64,000 bases of DNA from Hippea alviniae EP5-r (GTDB lineage Bacteria; Campylobacterota_A; Desulfurellia; Desulfurellales; Hippeaceae): contig NZ_ATUV01000001.1 in assembly GCF_000420385.1 (NCBI RefSeq), positions 310,001 to 374,000 of the forward strand. The letters run 5' to 3'. Below the pieces are notes generated by a model, which saw nothing but the letters and a program-made list of their open reading frames with translations, had not been told where the DNA came from and did not search any database. Below, piece after piece: positions 15,981 to 25,020 of the stretch (the stretch's first letter is position 1; each line of letters starts with the position of its first letter). The position numbers and the translations under genes are program-made.

Positions 15981-16912
15981 GAGTGTGTATAATCGGCGCA
16001 GGCAGTGTTGGTCTTGGCCTTGCCGCTTTTCTTTTAAATGCTGGCTGGAGTGTTTGTTTTATTACGAAAAAAGGAAAGACCGAGGATTTGAAGAGGGGCT
16101 TTAGGGTTTATGGTCTGTTCGGTGATTTTGAATTTTTGGCTTCTGAGTACTGCGTATCTGAAGATTATGCTTCTTGCGAAGGATGTGACTATATCCTGAT
16201 TACGGCAAAAAGCTATGCAAATAGAGAAATAGCAGAGTCTTTGGATAGGACAAGGGATAAGATAGAGAATTCAAAGATTGTTGTCATTCAAAACGGATGG
16301 GGAAATAGCGAGATTTTCAAAGAGTTTTTTGGCAAAGAAAAGATATACACGGCAAGGATAATCACAGGTTTTGAAAGGGAAAAACCCAATCTTGTAAAGA
16401 TAACCGTCCATGCTGATCAGATGGTTATAGGTAATATCTTTGATAAGATGCTTTCTTTTGATGTTGAAGATTTAGTTGAAGCGTTGAATAACGGTGGGTT
16501 TGAAGCAAAAGTTTCATGCGAAGTGGATAAGCATCTCTGGGCTAAGATGCTCTATAACTGCGCCTTAAATCCTCTTGGTGCTATTTTTGGTGTTGAGTAT
16601 GGCAAACTTGCGGAATCCGAACACTCAAGGAACATAATGGATAGAGTTATAGATGAGATTTACGATGTGATGGAGTCTTATGGTTATTCGACATTTTGGG
16701 AAACCAAAGAGAGCTACAAAAAGATTTTTTATTCAAAACTTGTTCCTATAACAGCCGAACACCGCTCTTCGATGCTTCAAGATATAGAAAACGGCAGAAA
16801 AACAGAAATAGAATCCCTAAACGGCGTTGTCGTAAAACTTGCCAAGGATAAGGGCATAGATACGCCTTTCAATGAGTTTCTCTACAGAAGCATAAAGTTT
16901 TTAGAAGGTTAA
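15977..16912 (+). CDS. panE: 2-dehydropantoate 2-reductase
   Basis: The 311-residue protein begins with the NADP-binding CIIGAGSVGLGLAAFL, has ILITAKSY, QNGWGN, and a C-terminal domain with the conserved lysine in DKHLWAKMLYNCALNPLGAI and the substrate residues SSMLQDIENGRKTEIE. It reduces ketopantoate to pantoate with NADPH, completing the pantothenate pathway together with PanB, PanC and PanD of the same operon. The ATG overlaps the preceding stop by 4 bases. Confidence 0.93.
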   Translation: MRVCIIGAGSVGLGLAAFLLNAGWSVCFITKKGKTEDLKRGFRVYGLFGDFEFLASEYCVSEDYASCEGCDYILITAKSYANREIAESLDRTRDKIENSKIVVIQNGWGNSEIFKEFFGKEKIYTARIITGFEREKPNLVKITVHADQMVIGNIFDKMLSFDVEDLVEALNNGGFEAKVSCEVDKHLWAKMLYNCALNPLGAIFGVEYGKLAESEHSRNIMDRVIDEIYDVMESYGYSTFWETKESYKKIFYSKLVPITAEHRSSMLQDIENGRKTEIESLNGVVVKLAKDKGIDTPFNEFLYRSIKFLEG

Positions 16913-17027
16913 AGCGAGGAAACCTTAAAGAGTTATACTCATTTTGAGAAATCTAACTAATATCACCTATCCATAGGAAGTTTGCTAATCAAGTAAGTAT
17001 GCACTATCCATATTAGAGAACTTTGCC

Positions 17028-17294
17028 TTATGAGCTTATAAGCTTTTCGTAATCTGAGTGTTTGCCAATCCAAAACCAGATGATTTCTTCACTCTTTTTA
17101 ACACCGACAGCTCTATAATCTTTTGTGATTCTGATAGAATATATAGGCTCTTTTGAGTAAATCTTTTTGAATCTTAAACTTGGATAAAAAGGATTTTCTT
17201 GAAATAAAGTGAAAGCCTTTTTAGCTTCTTTTTTCAACTCGTCTGGTAATTTTTCGTAAAGTTTCCAAAACTCTGATGTGGTTTTTGAAATCAT
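17028..17294 (-). CDS. type II toxin, RelE/ParE superfamily
   Basis: A compact basic protein of 88 residues with the RelE-fold pattern: LPDELKKEAKKAFTLFQENP, LRFKKI, YSIRITKDYRAVGV and a C-terminal IGKHSDYEKLI. Such proteins are ribosome-dependent mRNA interferases or gyrase poisons; the Arg in YRAVG and the His/Tyr near the end fit a RelE-like nuclease. It overlaps the upstream antitoxin gene by 4 bases, the usual organisation of a toxin-antitoxin pair. Confidence 0.85.
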   Translation of the reverse strand: MISKTTSEFWKLYEKLPDELKKEAKKAFTLFQENPFYPSLRFKKIYSKEPIYSIRITKDYRAVGVKKSEEIIWFWIGKHSDYEKLISS

Positions 17295-17509
17295 AATTTG
17301 TCGAGATTTAGGTCTGAAGTTTTTCCTTCAGAATGTTCTTTTAATGCTTTTTCTGCCATTTTACTCAGTATATCTTGAGATTTCTCAAAAAGCTTATCCC
17401 ATTCTTTTTCTGCTTTTATCTCTTCCAATATCCACTCTGCGTATGCCTTTTGCTGTTCTTCTGGCAATTTCTTTATTTCATTAAAAGCTTTTTCTATAAT
17501 AGAGTTCAT
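17291..17509 (-). CDS. antitoxin of the RelE-type pair
   Basis: A 72-residue acidic helical protein (IIEKAFNEIKKLPEEQQKAYAEW). It precedes and overlaps the toxin gene by 4 bases and has an AAGGTGGTGA ribosome site. No classical DNA-binding fold is obvious by eye; the N-terminal half resembles the antitoxins commonly annotated beside RelE/ParE toxins. Assigned from context and composition. Confidence 0.75.
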   Translation of the reverse strand: MNSIIEKAFNEIKKLPEEQQKAYAEWILEEIKAEKEWDKLFEKSQDILSKMAEKALKEHSEGKTSDLNLDKL

Positions 17510-17693
17510 ACATCACCACCTTCATAAGATTTTTCCAATTCTACCATTTATGCTTTTGCAAGAGAAGGGAAAATAACTAAGAATTATTGACTGTTTATCA
17601 CCCTCTCTCCCATATTGGAAAAGTGGCATAATACAGAATAAAATAATTAATAAATAAATTATTCAAATAGCACCACCAGATACTCCACCACCA

Positions 17694-18281
17694 CTACTTC
17701 CGCCAGCAGAACCAGAGGAGGAACTTGCGGAAGAAGAGGAACTTATTAGTACCTACTCCTCCACCGCCGTATTGGTGGTTTTGAACAAATCTAAATAATA
17801 CATCTGTTAATGGTTTTAAGTTCATGTCTTTATTACCATTGTCTATAATGTAACCTAAAACAGAATTCTCAAACATTCTTGGGTAATTTTTATTTATAAC
17901 TTTTCCATCTTTTACAAAGTAACAATTTGCACCACCACAGAATACAATCTTATTAATTGCATTTTGGTTGTAAGTTACACCACCAAAGTATGAATCTATA
18001 CCAAAAATAAATGGATTTCCTAAATCTCCAAATTTTTCATTAAACTCCCTAATATCTTTACCGTCATAATTTGACATGTAAACAAAAGTTGGCATATCTA
18101 CTTCTGCTGTGTAATTTTTAACAATTTTAGAAACATCTACCTTTTTTCCATTAGGAAAAACTGCATAAATGTCTCCTGCATTAGCCTTTGATACACCAAT
18201 TCCTAACACTGCAACAACAGAGACAGAAAACAACAACTTCTTCCCTGCAAATGAAAAAGAACTTCTCCTTTCCTTTTTCAT
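17694..18281 (-). CDS. exported hypothetical protein with a frameshifted C-terminal tail
   Basis: The 195-residue frame begins with a signal peptide (MKKERRSSFSFAGKKLLFSV, cleavage likely after KANA near residue 35) behind a GGAGAG site. The mature part has Tyr/Asn/Gly-rich sequence, VFCGGANCYFVKDGKV with a Cys pair, then YGGGGVG. I recognise no domain. The last 16 residues (KFLFFRKFL...) look unnatural, while a +1 shift at about 17744-17752 opens a 26-residue Ser/Gly-rich tail that ends at 17663. The gene is therefore probably frameshifted at its 3' end, by mutation or sequencing error, and the intended protein is a secreted Gly/Ser-tailed product. Confidence 0.7.
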   Translation of the reverse strand: MKKERRSSFSFAGKKLLFSVSVVAVLGIGVSKANAGDIYAVFPNGKKVDVSKIVKNYTAEVDMPTFVYMSNYDGKDIREFNEKFGDLGNPFIFGIDSYFGGVTYNQNAINKIVFCGGANCYFVKDGKVINKNYPRMFENSVLGYIIDNGNKDMNLKPLTDVLFRFVQNHQYGGGGVGTNKFLFFRKFLLWFCWRK

Positions 18282-18432
18282 CTTTCTCTCCTTCTCCCTT
18301 AATTATTTTTTGGCATTCTAACTCGGGGGGTGATGTCAAGGGGAAATTGTTGGTTTAGGGATTTTCTTAAAAGCATGTGAAGCTTAACTAAATATTTTAG
18401 GTTTATATAGGTTTATAAAGATGAGGGATAAC

Positions 18433-18470
18433 AAAAAAAGCCAATCTGAGCATGCCACCCAGATTGGCTT
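18433..18470 (-). terminator. Rho-independent terminator of the initiator tRNA
   Basis: On the minus strand an 11-bp perfect stem AAGCCAATCTG/CAGATTGGCTT is followed by a run of seven T residues. It lies about 20 bases after the CCA end of the tRNA at 18492-18568. Confidence 0.9.
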
Positions 18471-18491
18471 GATAACTTTCTCTCTAATAAT

Positions 18492-18568
<77 letters not shown>

Positions 18569-18584
18569 TCAAGCGACGCCTTTA

Positions 18585-18612
18585 TTTATAATCATTTATT
18601 TTAAAAAGTCAA
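18585..18612 (-). promoter_or_regulatory. σ70-type promoter of tRNA-fMet
   Basis: Minus-strand TTGACT (18607-18612) and TATAAA (18585-18590) are 16 bases apart, with the tRNA starting 17 bases after the -10 box. Confidence 0.8.
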
Positions 18613-18627
18613 GTGTTTTTGTTTGAT

Positions 18628-19302
18628 TTATTGAAAGCCTAATTTACCCCTTGTTTGATGGTTTCCTTTTTCTATAGGTGAAGATAAAATTTTGTCGAAT
18701 TCTTCTTTGCTTATGTATTGTGGTGTGTATGTTGCACCAAGATTTTTGAGTTCCGATATAAATATGCGCAGGTGATTTCTTGAGCCTCTCGTTAAATTGG
18801 AATACACTCGCTTTATTGCACTATTATCTGTGTTTTTTATGTATTTTTCTAAGTCGTAGATGTCTAAATCTTCTATCGTCGCTCCAATTTTGAGTGCATC
18901 TATTCTGCTTTTTGACCCATCTTTTGTTAATTGTTCGTATAATTTTTGCATCTTTTGAGATTTGAATTTACCGTTCTCTTTGCCTGTTGTTGGGTCGGTG
19001 ATTCCATAAACAGACAGGAGTCTTCTTATTGCCCTTATGTGATTACTTTCGCTTCTTGCAATCCTTTCAAATACAGGCATGTTCCATTTCTTGTAAAGGT
19101 ATGTGTAAACATCGTGAGCGAGTTTTTCTTCTTCAACCATGTGTATCAGCCCAACTCTGTCGGCTTCGGTGATTTTTTGATTGATTGTTATTGTCTGTCT
19201 GTTGCCTTTGTTGTATCTTGGACCACCGTATGCAATTGCTAAGTTTGACATCATTCCAACACTTACTGTTAAGGCTATACCTATTTTTAGCGCTTTTTTC
19301 AT
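18628..19302 (-). CDS. secreted DUF2202 ferritin-like protein
   Basis: The 224-residue protein has an N-terminal signal peptide (MKKALKIGIALTVSVGMMSN...AIA) and a helical domain with the DUF2202 features: HMVEEEKLAHDVYTYLYKKW, RIARSESNHIRAIRRLL and a late LTRGSRNHLRIF. The Glu/His residues in EEEKLAHD and SESNH are the expected di-metal ligands of a ferritin-like four-helix bundle. Biochemical role is unknown; metal or oxidative-stress handling outside the cytoplasm is plausible. It is monocistronic with an AAGGAG site. Confidence 0.85.
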   Translation of the reverse strand: MKKALKIGIALTVSVGMMSNLAIAYGGPRYNKGNRQTITINQKITEADRVGLIHMVEEEKLAHDVYTYLYKKWNMPVFERIARSESNHIRAIRRLLSVYGITDPTTGKENGKFKSQKMQKLYEQLTKDGSKSRIDALKIGATIEDLDIYDLEKYIKNTDNSAIKRVYSNLTRGSRNHLRIFISELKNLGATYTPQYISKEEFDKILSSPIEKGNHQTRGKLGFQ

Positions 19303-19558
19303 CTTTCCACTCCTTCTTTAAAGAATTTTTTTTGATTATAATTTATATTTCTTTTTCAGTCAAATATAATATTTTTCTGATGATAATTTTAATAAAATGG
19401 AAATAATATAATGACAAAAATGTAAATTAAAATACAAAAATATTCATTTTTAAATTGCAATTTGGGGTCAGCAACAAATATATTGCTTGTTATAATAAAA
19501 AAGGAATATATCTTGCTAAACAAAGCTTAGCTTGATTAAGAGAATGGGGGTGTTCTTT

Positions 19559-20860
19559 ATGAAGAAGTTGATGGGTGTGAAATTGGTTTTTATGGTTTTT
19601 TTGCTGTTTTTTTCTTTTGGGTCTTTGTCTTTTGCTTCTGTTGGTAAGGTGAACAGCGGGGATACAGCATGGATGCTTACATCAACAGCTTTTGTTATGT
19701 TTATGACTCCTGCTGGTCTTGCTCTGTTTTACGGTGGTATGGTAAGGTCGAAAAATATTTTAAACACGATAGCTATGTCTTTTTTGAGTTATTGCATAGT
19801 GAGTGTTGTATGGGTTTTGTGGGGATACACTCTCTCTTTTGGGCCAGATATTGGTGGAATTATAGGGGATTTTAAATATTTTCTTATGAATGGTATAACT
19901 CCTTCTTCAGTTGAAGGGACTATTCCCGCCTTTCTATTTGCTGCTTTTCAAATGACATTTGCAGCTATTACAGTGGCATTAATTAGTGGTAGTGTGGTAG
20001 AGAGATTGAAGTTCTCTTTTTGGCTTGTTTTTAGCGTGCTATGGGTGAGTTTTGTTTATTCTCCCATTGCACATTGGGTGTGGGGAGGTGGATTTTTATC
20101 AAAGCTTGGGGTCTTGGATTTTGCAGGTGGAACAGTCGTTCATATAAATGCTGGCGTTGGCGGTCTTGTTCTTGCACTGTTTGTTGGTAAAAGAAAAGGT
20201 TTTAGAAGAACAGCCATGCCGCCTTCTTCTATAACTTTAACAGCTTTGGGTGCTGCTATGCTCTGGTTTGGTTGGTTTGGATTTAATGCTGGAAGTGCTT
20301 TGGCTGCTGATGGGTCTGCTGCAAGTGCGTTTTTTGTTACGAATATCGCTGCTGCAATAGGAGCTATAAGTTGGATGGGTGTTGAATGGATTGTCCATAA
20401 GCACCCAACTGTGCTTGGTGCTGCAAGTGGTGCTGTTGCAGGTCTTGTCGCTATTACTCCCGCTGCTGGTTTTGTTAATAGCTTGGGTGCTTTGATTATA
20501 GGTGCTGTTTCTGGCGTTTTGGGTTTCTTAGGTGCTTCGTATCTAAAATTTGTTTTTGACTACGATGATTCGCTTGATGCTTTTGGTGTGCACGGTTTAA
20601 ACGGTATATGGGGTGCTTTGGCTACAGGTTTATTTGCTGACCCTTCTATAAATGGAGCTAAAGGACTATTTTACGGAAATTTCCATCAGTTTCTAGTTCA
20701 AGTTGAGAGTATTATTGTAGTGATAGTATATACCGCCATTATGACATACCTTATAGCAAAGGCGATATCTGTGGTTATGGGGAATATAAGAGTTGACGAA
20801 GAAGACGAGGTTAAAGGGTTAGATGTTGCAATCCATACAGAAAAGGGTTTCGAGCTATAA
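19559..20860 (+). CDS. amt: ammonium transporter
   Basis: A 433-residue membrane protein of the Amt/MEP/Rh family. The start at 19559 is preferred because a GGGGGTG site lies just upstream; ATG 19544 and TTG 19532 are longer options. An N-terminal signal-like segment is followed by 11 predicted helices. Motifs include MLTSTAFVMFMTPAGLALFYGG, the pore histidine segments DFAGGTVVHINAG and FGVHGLNGIWGA, and WFGWFGFNAGS. It conducts ammonium/ammonia for nitrogen supply. No glnK/glnB gene adjoins it here. A terminator follows immediately. Confidence 0.96.
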   Translation: MKKLMGVKLVFMVFLLFFSFGSLSFASVGKVNSGDTAWMLTSTAFVMFMTPAGLALFYGGMVRSKNILNTIAMSFLSYCIVSVVWVLWGYTLSFGPDIGGIIGDFKYFLMNGITPSSVEGTIPAFLFAAFQMTFAAITVALISGSVVERLKFSFWLVFSVLWVSFVYSPIAHWVWGGGFLSKLGVLDFAGGTVVHINAGVGGLVLALFVGKRKGFRRTAMPPSSITLTALGAAMLWFGWFGFNAGSALAADGSAASAFFVTNIAAAIGAISWMGVEWIVHKHPTVLGAASGAVAGLVAITPAAGFVNSLGALIIGAVSGVLGFLGASYLKFVFDYDDSLDAFGVHGLNGIWGALATGLFADPSINGAKGLFYGNFHQFLVQVESIIVVIVYTAIMTYLIAKAISVVMGNIRVDEEDEVKGLDVAIHTEKGFEL

Positions 20861-20886
20861 GGTGCCACTATACTGGCACCTTTTTC
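20861..20886 (+). terminator. intrinsic terminator after amt
   Basis: GGTGCCA and TGGCACC form a 7-bp perfect stem around CTATAC, followed by TTTTTCTTT. The stop codon of the convergent ClC gene lies within the stem. Confidence 0.85.
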
Positions 20887-22592
20887 TTTGTATGTCTTTG
20901 AAGGTTAATTTGTTGTTTTTTTAGTTTAGAAAAAGATTCAGGTACTTTCTTAAATACATCCTTTATTTGAAGCACATCTCCAGGTTTTCCACAGATAAGG
21001 ATTTCATCACCCTTTGTTAACTCGTCTATCTCAGCCGGATGGAGCCATTTGCCGTCTCTGAAGATATAGATTATTTTTACATTTTTGTATTTTAAGAACT
21101 CATTTTCCCTTTCCGGTGCAAGACTCTTTAGCAGTGTCCCAAAAAACAGCACCTTATCGTTTGGTAGTCTTATTGGCATGCCTGTTTCTAATAGATTTAG
21201 TATCTTTTTGTCTTCTATCTCTTTCGGAGAGATGGAGAATGAAGGTAAATTACACATGATAATGTTTTTAAGTATGCTAAGTTGATGAACGGGTGAGTAG
21301 TTTTTATCTGGGACTTGGGCTTCATATAGACTGAAATACTTAGCTTTAACTCTTCTTGATATCTCGACCTGAACGAGATAGGCAAGCAAAACACTTAGGG
21401 CAGCAGCAGCAAGGAGATTGTATCCACCAGTCATTTCTGTTACCATTATCGTTGTTGCAAGTGGAGCTCGTGCGGCAGAACCAAATACAGCAGCCATGCC
21501 TATTACGGCAAATATTGATGGATTTTGATGTAAAAGATGAGCAAATGCACAACCGAGCATTGCACCAATAAAGAGTGTTGGTGCAAATACGCCACCAGAA
21601 CCGCCGCTTGATACGGTAAATGTAAACGCAAGCATCTTTGCTACTATTAAAAAGAGCGCAATTGATACGGCTATTTTTCCGTATATGGCTTCTTGAATCC
21701 AGCCGTATCCGCCACCAAGCACCTGTGGAAACTTGAAGGCTATTAAACCAACGATTGCAGCACCTATAGCAGGCTTAAAATGTGGTGGTATTTTTATGAG
21801 TCTAAATCCATCCCTTACATAATAAAAAACGTTAGGCAGTATAACGCCTGTTATTCCGCTTATTAGTCCAAGCAGGGCTAAGTAGAAGTATGTGTTTATG
21901 GTATCTATTTGAAGGTTTTGCGGAACTGTGAATATTGGTTGCCATCCCATAAGAAATCCTGTTGTCATGTATGCTATTAAAGAACCAAGAAGGGTATAAA
22001 CTAATGCTTCCGCTTCGAATTCCATGTCGCTATATAGCACTTCTATGGCAAATATAGATGTTCCGATAGGGGCTCTGAATATAGCAGAGAGTCCACTTGC
22101 CATTCCTATTAAAACGAACAACCTTCTCTCTTGACTTGTTGCTTTTTTAATGGTTGCATATATTGAGCCGACACCTGAGCTGAACAGAGCTGTTGGGCCT
22201 TCTCTTCCTGCTGAACCACCTGTTCCTATGGTTATAGCCGATGCTAATATTTTTATTGGTGTTACAATCGGTCTTATGTATCCACCCGTTCTATGAAAGC
22301 TCCTTACGGCTGTGTCTGTGCCGTGTCCTTCTGCTTCTGGAGCTGTTGAATACACCAGTATGCCTGATATAAGCCCGCCAGTAATTAGGACAAACAGTGC
22401 TATCCACGGATGAGAGTATGATGGAATTGCTGAATTTTTTAGTATGTATAATACATCGGGCGGAGTATATTTTGCCAAGGCTTTTAGGGAATTATCGCTT
22501 ATAAGTTTAAGTAAAAAGACAAATATTTGGGCACTTGCAGCACCTATCAAGCCTATAATAACAGTGTCAATAATCAGTTTTGCTTTTTTCAT
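20868..22592 (-). CDS. ClC-family chloride transporter/channel with C-terminal regulatory domain
   Basis: The 574-residue protein starts best at ATG 22592 (MKKAKLIIDTV); a TTG at 22631 would add 13 basic residues. It has about 10-12 membrane helices with ClC motifs GTGGSAGREGPTA (gating Glu present), SSGGSGGVFAPTLFIGA and AIFRAPIGTSIFAIE. The position of the inner proton glutamate of CLC-ec1 (E203) is Val here (IEVLY), as in channels. The cytoplasmic C-terminal stretch (about 450-570; GDEILICGKPGDVLQIKDVF) resembles a TrkA-C/RCK-like ligand domain rather than CBS pairs. It is convergent with amt, whose terminator overlaps its end. Confidence 0.85.
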   Translation of the reverse strand: MKKAKLIIDTVIIGLIGAASAQIFVFLLKLISDNSLKALAKYTPPDVLYILKNSAIPSYSHPWIALFVLITGGLISGILVYSTAPEAEGHGTDTAVRSFHRTGGYIRPIVTPIKILASAITIGTGGSAGREGPTALFSSGVGSIYATIKKATSQERRLFVLIGMASGLSAIFRAPIGTSIFAIEVLYSDMEFEAEALVYTLLGSLIAYMTTGFLMGWQPIFTVPQNLQIDTINTYFYLALLGLISGITGVILPNVFYYVRDGFRLIKIPPHFKPAIGAAIVGLIAFKFPQVLGGGYGWIQEAIYGKIAVSIALFLIVAKMLAFTFTVSSGGSGGVFAPTLFIGAMLGCAFAHLLHQNPSIFAVIGMAAVFGSAARAPLATTIMVTEMTGGYNLLAAAALSVLLAYLVQVEISRRVKAKYFSLYEAQVPDKNYSPVHQLSILKNIIMCNLPSFSISPKEIEDKKILNLLETGMPIRLPNDKVLFFGTLLKSLAPERENEFLKYKNVKIIYIFRDGKWLHPAEIDELTKGDEILICGKPGDVLQIKDVFKKVPESFSKLKKQQINLQRHTKKKVPV

Positions 22593-22636
22593 TGTTATTA
22601 AGACTTTACGGTTTTTTGTTTGTTTTTTCAAGGTTA

Positions 22637-22665
22637 TTGATACAGTTCACATTAAGTGTTAAAAT
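22637..22665 (+). promoter_or_regulatory. σ70-type promoter of the HD-GYP sensor gene
   Basis: TTGATA (22637-22642) and TAAAAT (22660-22665) are 17 bases apart. The expected transcription start near 22672 falls on or one base before the ATG at 22673, so the transcript would be leaderless. Confidence 0.55.
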
Positions 22666-22672
22666 TTGCAGC

Positions 22673-24961
22673 ATGAAACGCAGGCCTTCGTTTTTCTATT
22701 TTATTGGTCTTTTTATAGCAACACTTGTTCTTGCTGTTTTACTCTTTGTTTTCGACTATTGGAAAGTTGACCTTGTAAGGATAGTTAATTCAAACATAAA
22801 TCAGATAAAAAACATATATACGACAGAAACGAAATATTTTCTTCAGTCAACTACCGATAGTCTTGTGAATTCTATACTTAGTCAGCAAAAAAGTGTTGTG
22901 TCTGAGTTTGAGAAACATATAAAAAGCGAGGACTTGCTCTATAGAATAGCTGCAAGTGAGTTTGCTGAGATGAAAAATAGAAATTTAGCTAAACAAAATA
23001 TTGTGAAAAAGCTAAGGTCTATATCAGACAAGAGTCCTTTTATCTCATATTTTATTCTTAATAGTAGTGGTGAAGATTTAATTACGGGTAAACAGATTCC
23101 TAAAGGATTGTTTAAAAAGATGTCTGATGTTTCTTATGATGAGAGCGGTAAGTTTGTTAAGCTAAGATGGATAGACGGCGAGGAGAGCGAAGTTTATGTA
23201 AGAAAATTTCCCTATTTTAAGTGGCTGTTTATTACTGTCTTGAAAACAGGAGAGATAAAAAGGGCTATTCAGTTTAATTTTATAGATTTGATTAAGAGTT
23301 ATAGATTTGGGAGGAACAACGAAGGATATATGTTTGCTATATCCATAGGTAAAAATAGCCGATGTAGATTTAAGATGATTGCAAGCTCCTTGACTGCAAG
23401 TGATAGATGTGTGGATTTGGAGAGACTTTTTAATGGTTTGAGTGTTAAAAAACTTCTTAGCGAAGGTTCTATGTTCATTATGGATGGTAAAAATAATAGG
23501 GATAGGCTCGTTTTTTTCAGGTATGTGAAGAGTTGGAATTGGATTGTTGGTTCGGGTATAACGCTTAGAAGTGTATCTTTAGCCGTTGGAAGGCAAAAAG
23601 AGAAGATAATTTTTGGTATGGGCTCTAATATTGAGGATTTAACGGTATTTTTGTTTGGCGTTGGTATAGTTATAATCGCCGTATCTTTTGCTTTTGTTGA
23701 ATTTTCAAGAAGAAAAACATACGGGATACTTAAACTTTTAAATGAGTCATTGAGCAAGGGCGAGCCGTTAAAATTTGATGAGCCCGTTTTTAAAGAGTTT
23801 GAGATAATTATCAATTACTTCTCTGAAGCACTCGACAGGATAAATACATATGAAAATGATTTTTTAAAAGCTTTCGTTAGTATATTGGAAGCTCGAGATG
23901 TATATACGAAGGGACATTCGCAGCGTGTTGCCTTTTATTCGAAGATGATAGCAAAGAAGTTGGGTTATGACGAGAAGCATCAAGATGAGATTTATAGAGC
24001 TGGTCTTCTGCACGATATAGGCAAGGTTGGGATACCAGATGCTGTTTTGCTTAAGCCCGGCAAACTGACAGATAACGAATACAGAATAATGCAGCAGCAT
24101 CCAATAATATCGTATGAGATTCTCGCCCGTTCGCAGAGATTTAAACATCTTGCTCTATGGGCAAGGCAGCACCACGAAAAGTGCGATGGCAGTGGTTATC
24201 CTGATGGTTTGAAATGTAGTGCCATTACAGAAGAAGCAAGGATAATAGAAATTGCAGATATATTTGACGCTCTAACAACAACAAGACCATACAGAAAAGC
24301 TTTTAGTGTTGAGAAAGCCGTGGAGATACTAAGTAATGAGAAGATTGATAAAGAGATTTTTTCTGTAGCTAAAGGCGTTCTTATCGATGCCATAAAAGAG
24401 GTTGGCGATGTTGAAGTTGAGTTTATGTCTGAGCAGTTGGATAGGATAAGAAATGAGTTGTTTAATTATGATTTTATGACAGGATTAAAGGTTTGGTTAT
24501 CATTTAGGAAGACGCTTCAAGATTTTATAAATGTTGATGCTCCATTCGTTGTGTATAGGGTAAATATAAAAAACATAAGCAGGATAAATTACAGATTTGG
24601 TGAAGATATTGGTGATGAAGTTATAGTGAAAACCGCAGAAGCTTTAAAGAAATTTAAGAAAGCAGAAGAGATGTTTTCTCAAGATTTAATCTGTAGAGCG
24701 TATGCAGATGTCTTTTTTATGGCAAGAAGGATAAAAAAGAACGAGCTTATGCCTTCTTTTGAAGAGGAATCTTCGACGATAAAGAGCTATCTAATGGAGG
24801 AAGTATTCTCATATCTTTTTGAAGATAGTAGAATTAATTTTAGAATTGAAGGAATAGAAGACTACCTTGACTTTGAAGTTACATTTGCCAGATATCCTTT
24901 TGATGGTAGAACATTGAATGAAATCATTTATAGGGTTGAAAGTGTGAGAAAAGTTAGTTAA
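22673..24961 (+). CDS. membrane sensor with HD-GYP domain and degenerate GGDEF domain
   Basis: The 762-residue protein has a membrane helix at residues 8-28, an extracytoplasmic Cache-like sensor with two lobes (about 35-320), a second helix (about 325-345), then an HD-GYP phosphodiesterase domain: HD at 447-448 in LLHDIGKVGIPDAVLL, and HHEKCDGSGYPDG at 500-512. The C-terminus (about 595-762) resembles a GGDEF fold but its signature loop reads CRAYADVF (674-681), so it cannot make c-di-GMP. Cache-HD-GYP proteins hydrolyse c-di-GMP under ligand control and affect motility. The ATG has no ribosome site. The order HD-GYP then degenerate GGDEF is unusual. Confidence 0.88.
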   Translation: MKRRPSFFYFIGLFIATLVLAVLLFVFDYWKVDLVRIVNSNINQIKNIYTTETKYFLQSTTDSLVNSILSQQKSVVSEFEKHIKSEDLLYRIAASEFAEMKNRNLAKQNIVKKLRSISDKSPFISYFILNSSGEDLITGKQIPKGLFKKMSDVSYDESGKFVKLRWIDGEESEVYVRKFPYFKWLFITVLKTGEIKRAIQFNFIDLIKSYRFGRNNEGYMFAISIGKNSRCRFKMIASSLTASDRCVDLERLFNGLSVKKLLSEGSMFIMDGKNNRDRLVFFRYVKSWNWIVGSGITLRSVSLAVGRQKEKIIFGMGSNIEDLTVFLFGVGIVIIAVSFAFVEFSRRKTYGILKLLNESLSKGEPLKFDEPVFKEFEIIINYFSEALDRINTYENDFLKAFVSILEARDVYTKGHSQRVAFYSKMIAKKLGYDEKHQDEIYRAGLLHDIGKVGIPDAVLLKPGKLTDNEYRIMQQHPIISYEILARSQRFKHLALWARQHHEKCDGSGYPDGLKCSAITEEARIIEIADIFDALTTTRPYRKAFSVEKAVEILSNEKIDKEIFSVAKGVLIDAIKEVGDVEVEFMSEQLDRIRNELFNYDFMTGLKVWLSFRKTLQDFINVDAPFVVYRVNIKNISRINYRFGEDIGDEVIVKTAEALKKFKKAEEMFSQDLICRAYADVFFMARRIKKNELMPSFEEESSTIKSYLMEEVFSYLFEDSRINFRIEGIEDYLDFEVTFARYPFDGRTLNEIIYRVESVRKVS

Positions 24962-25020
24962 AATTCTAAAGATAGGTTTTATGTTTAACATTTTTTAGTT
25001 TAGAAGGCAGGAGGCTTTCA

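Noticed and set aside
19440-19558. σ54 or strong σ70 promoter upstream of amt
   Set aside because: A TATAAT occurs at 19491-19496 but no -35 or correctly spaced GG/GC doublet pairs with it.
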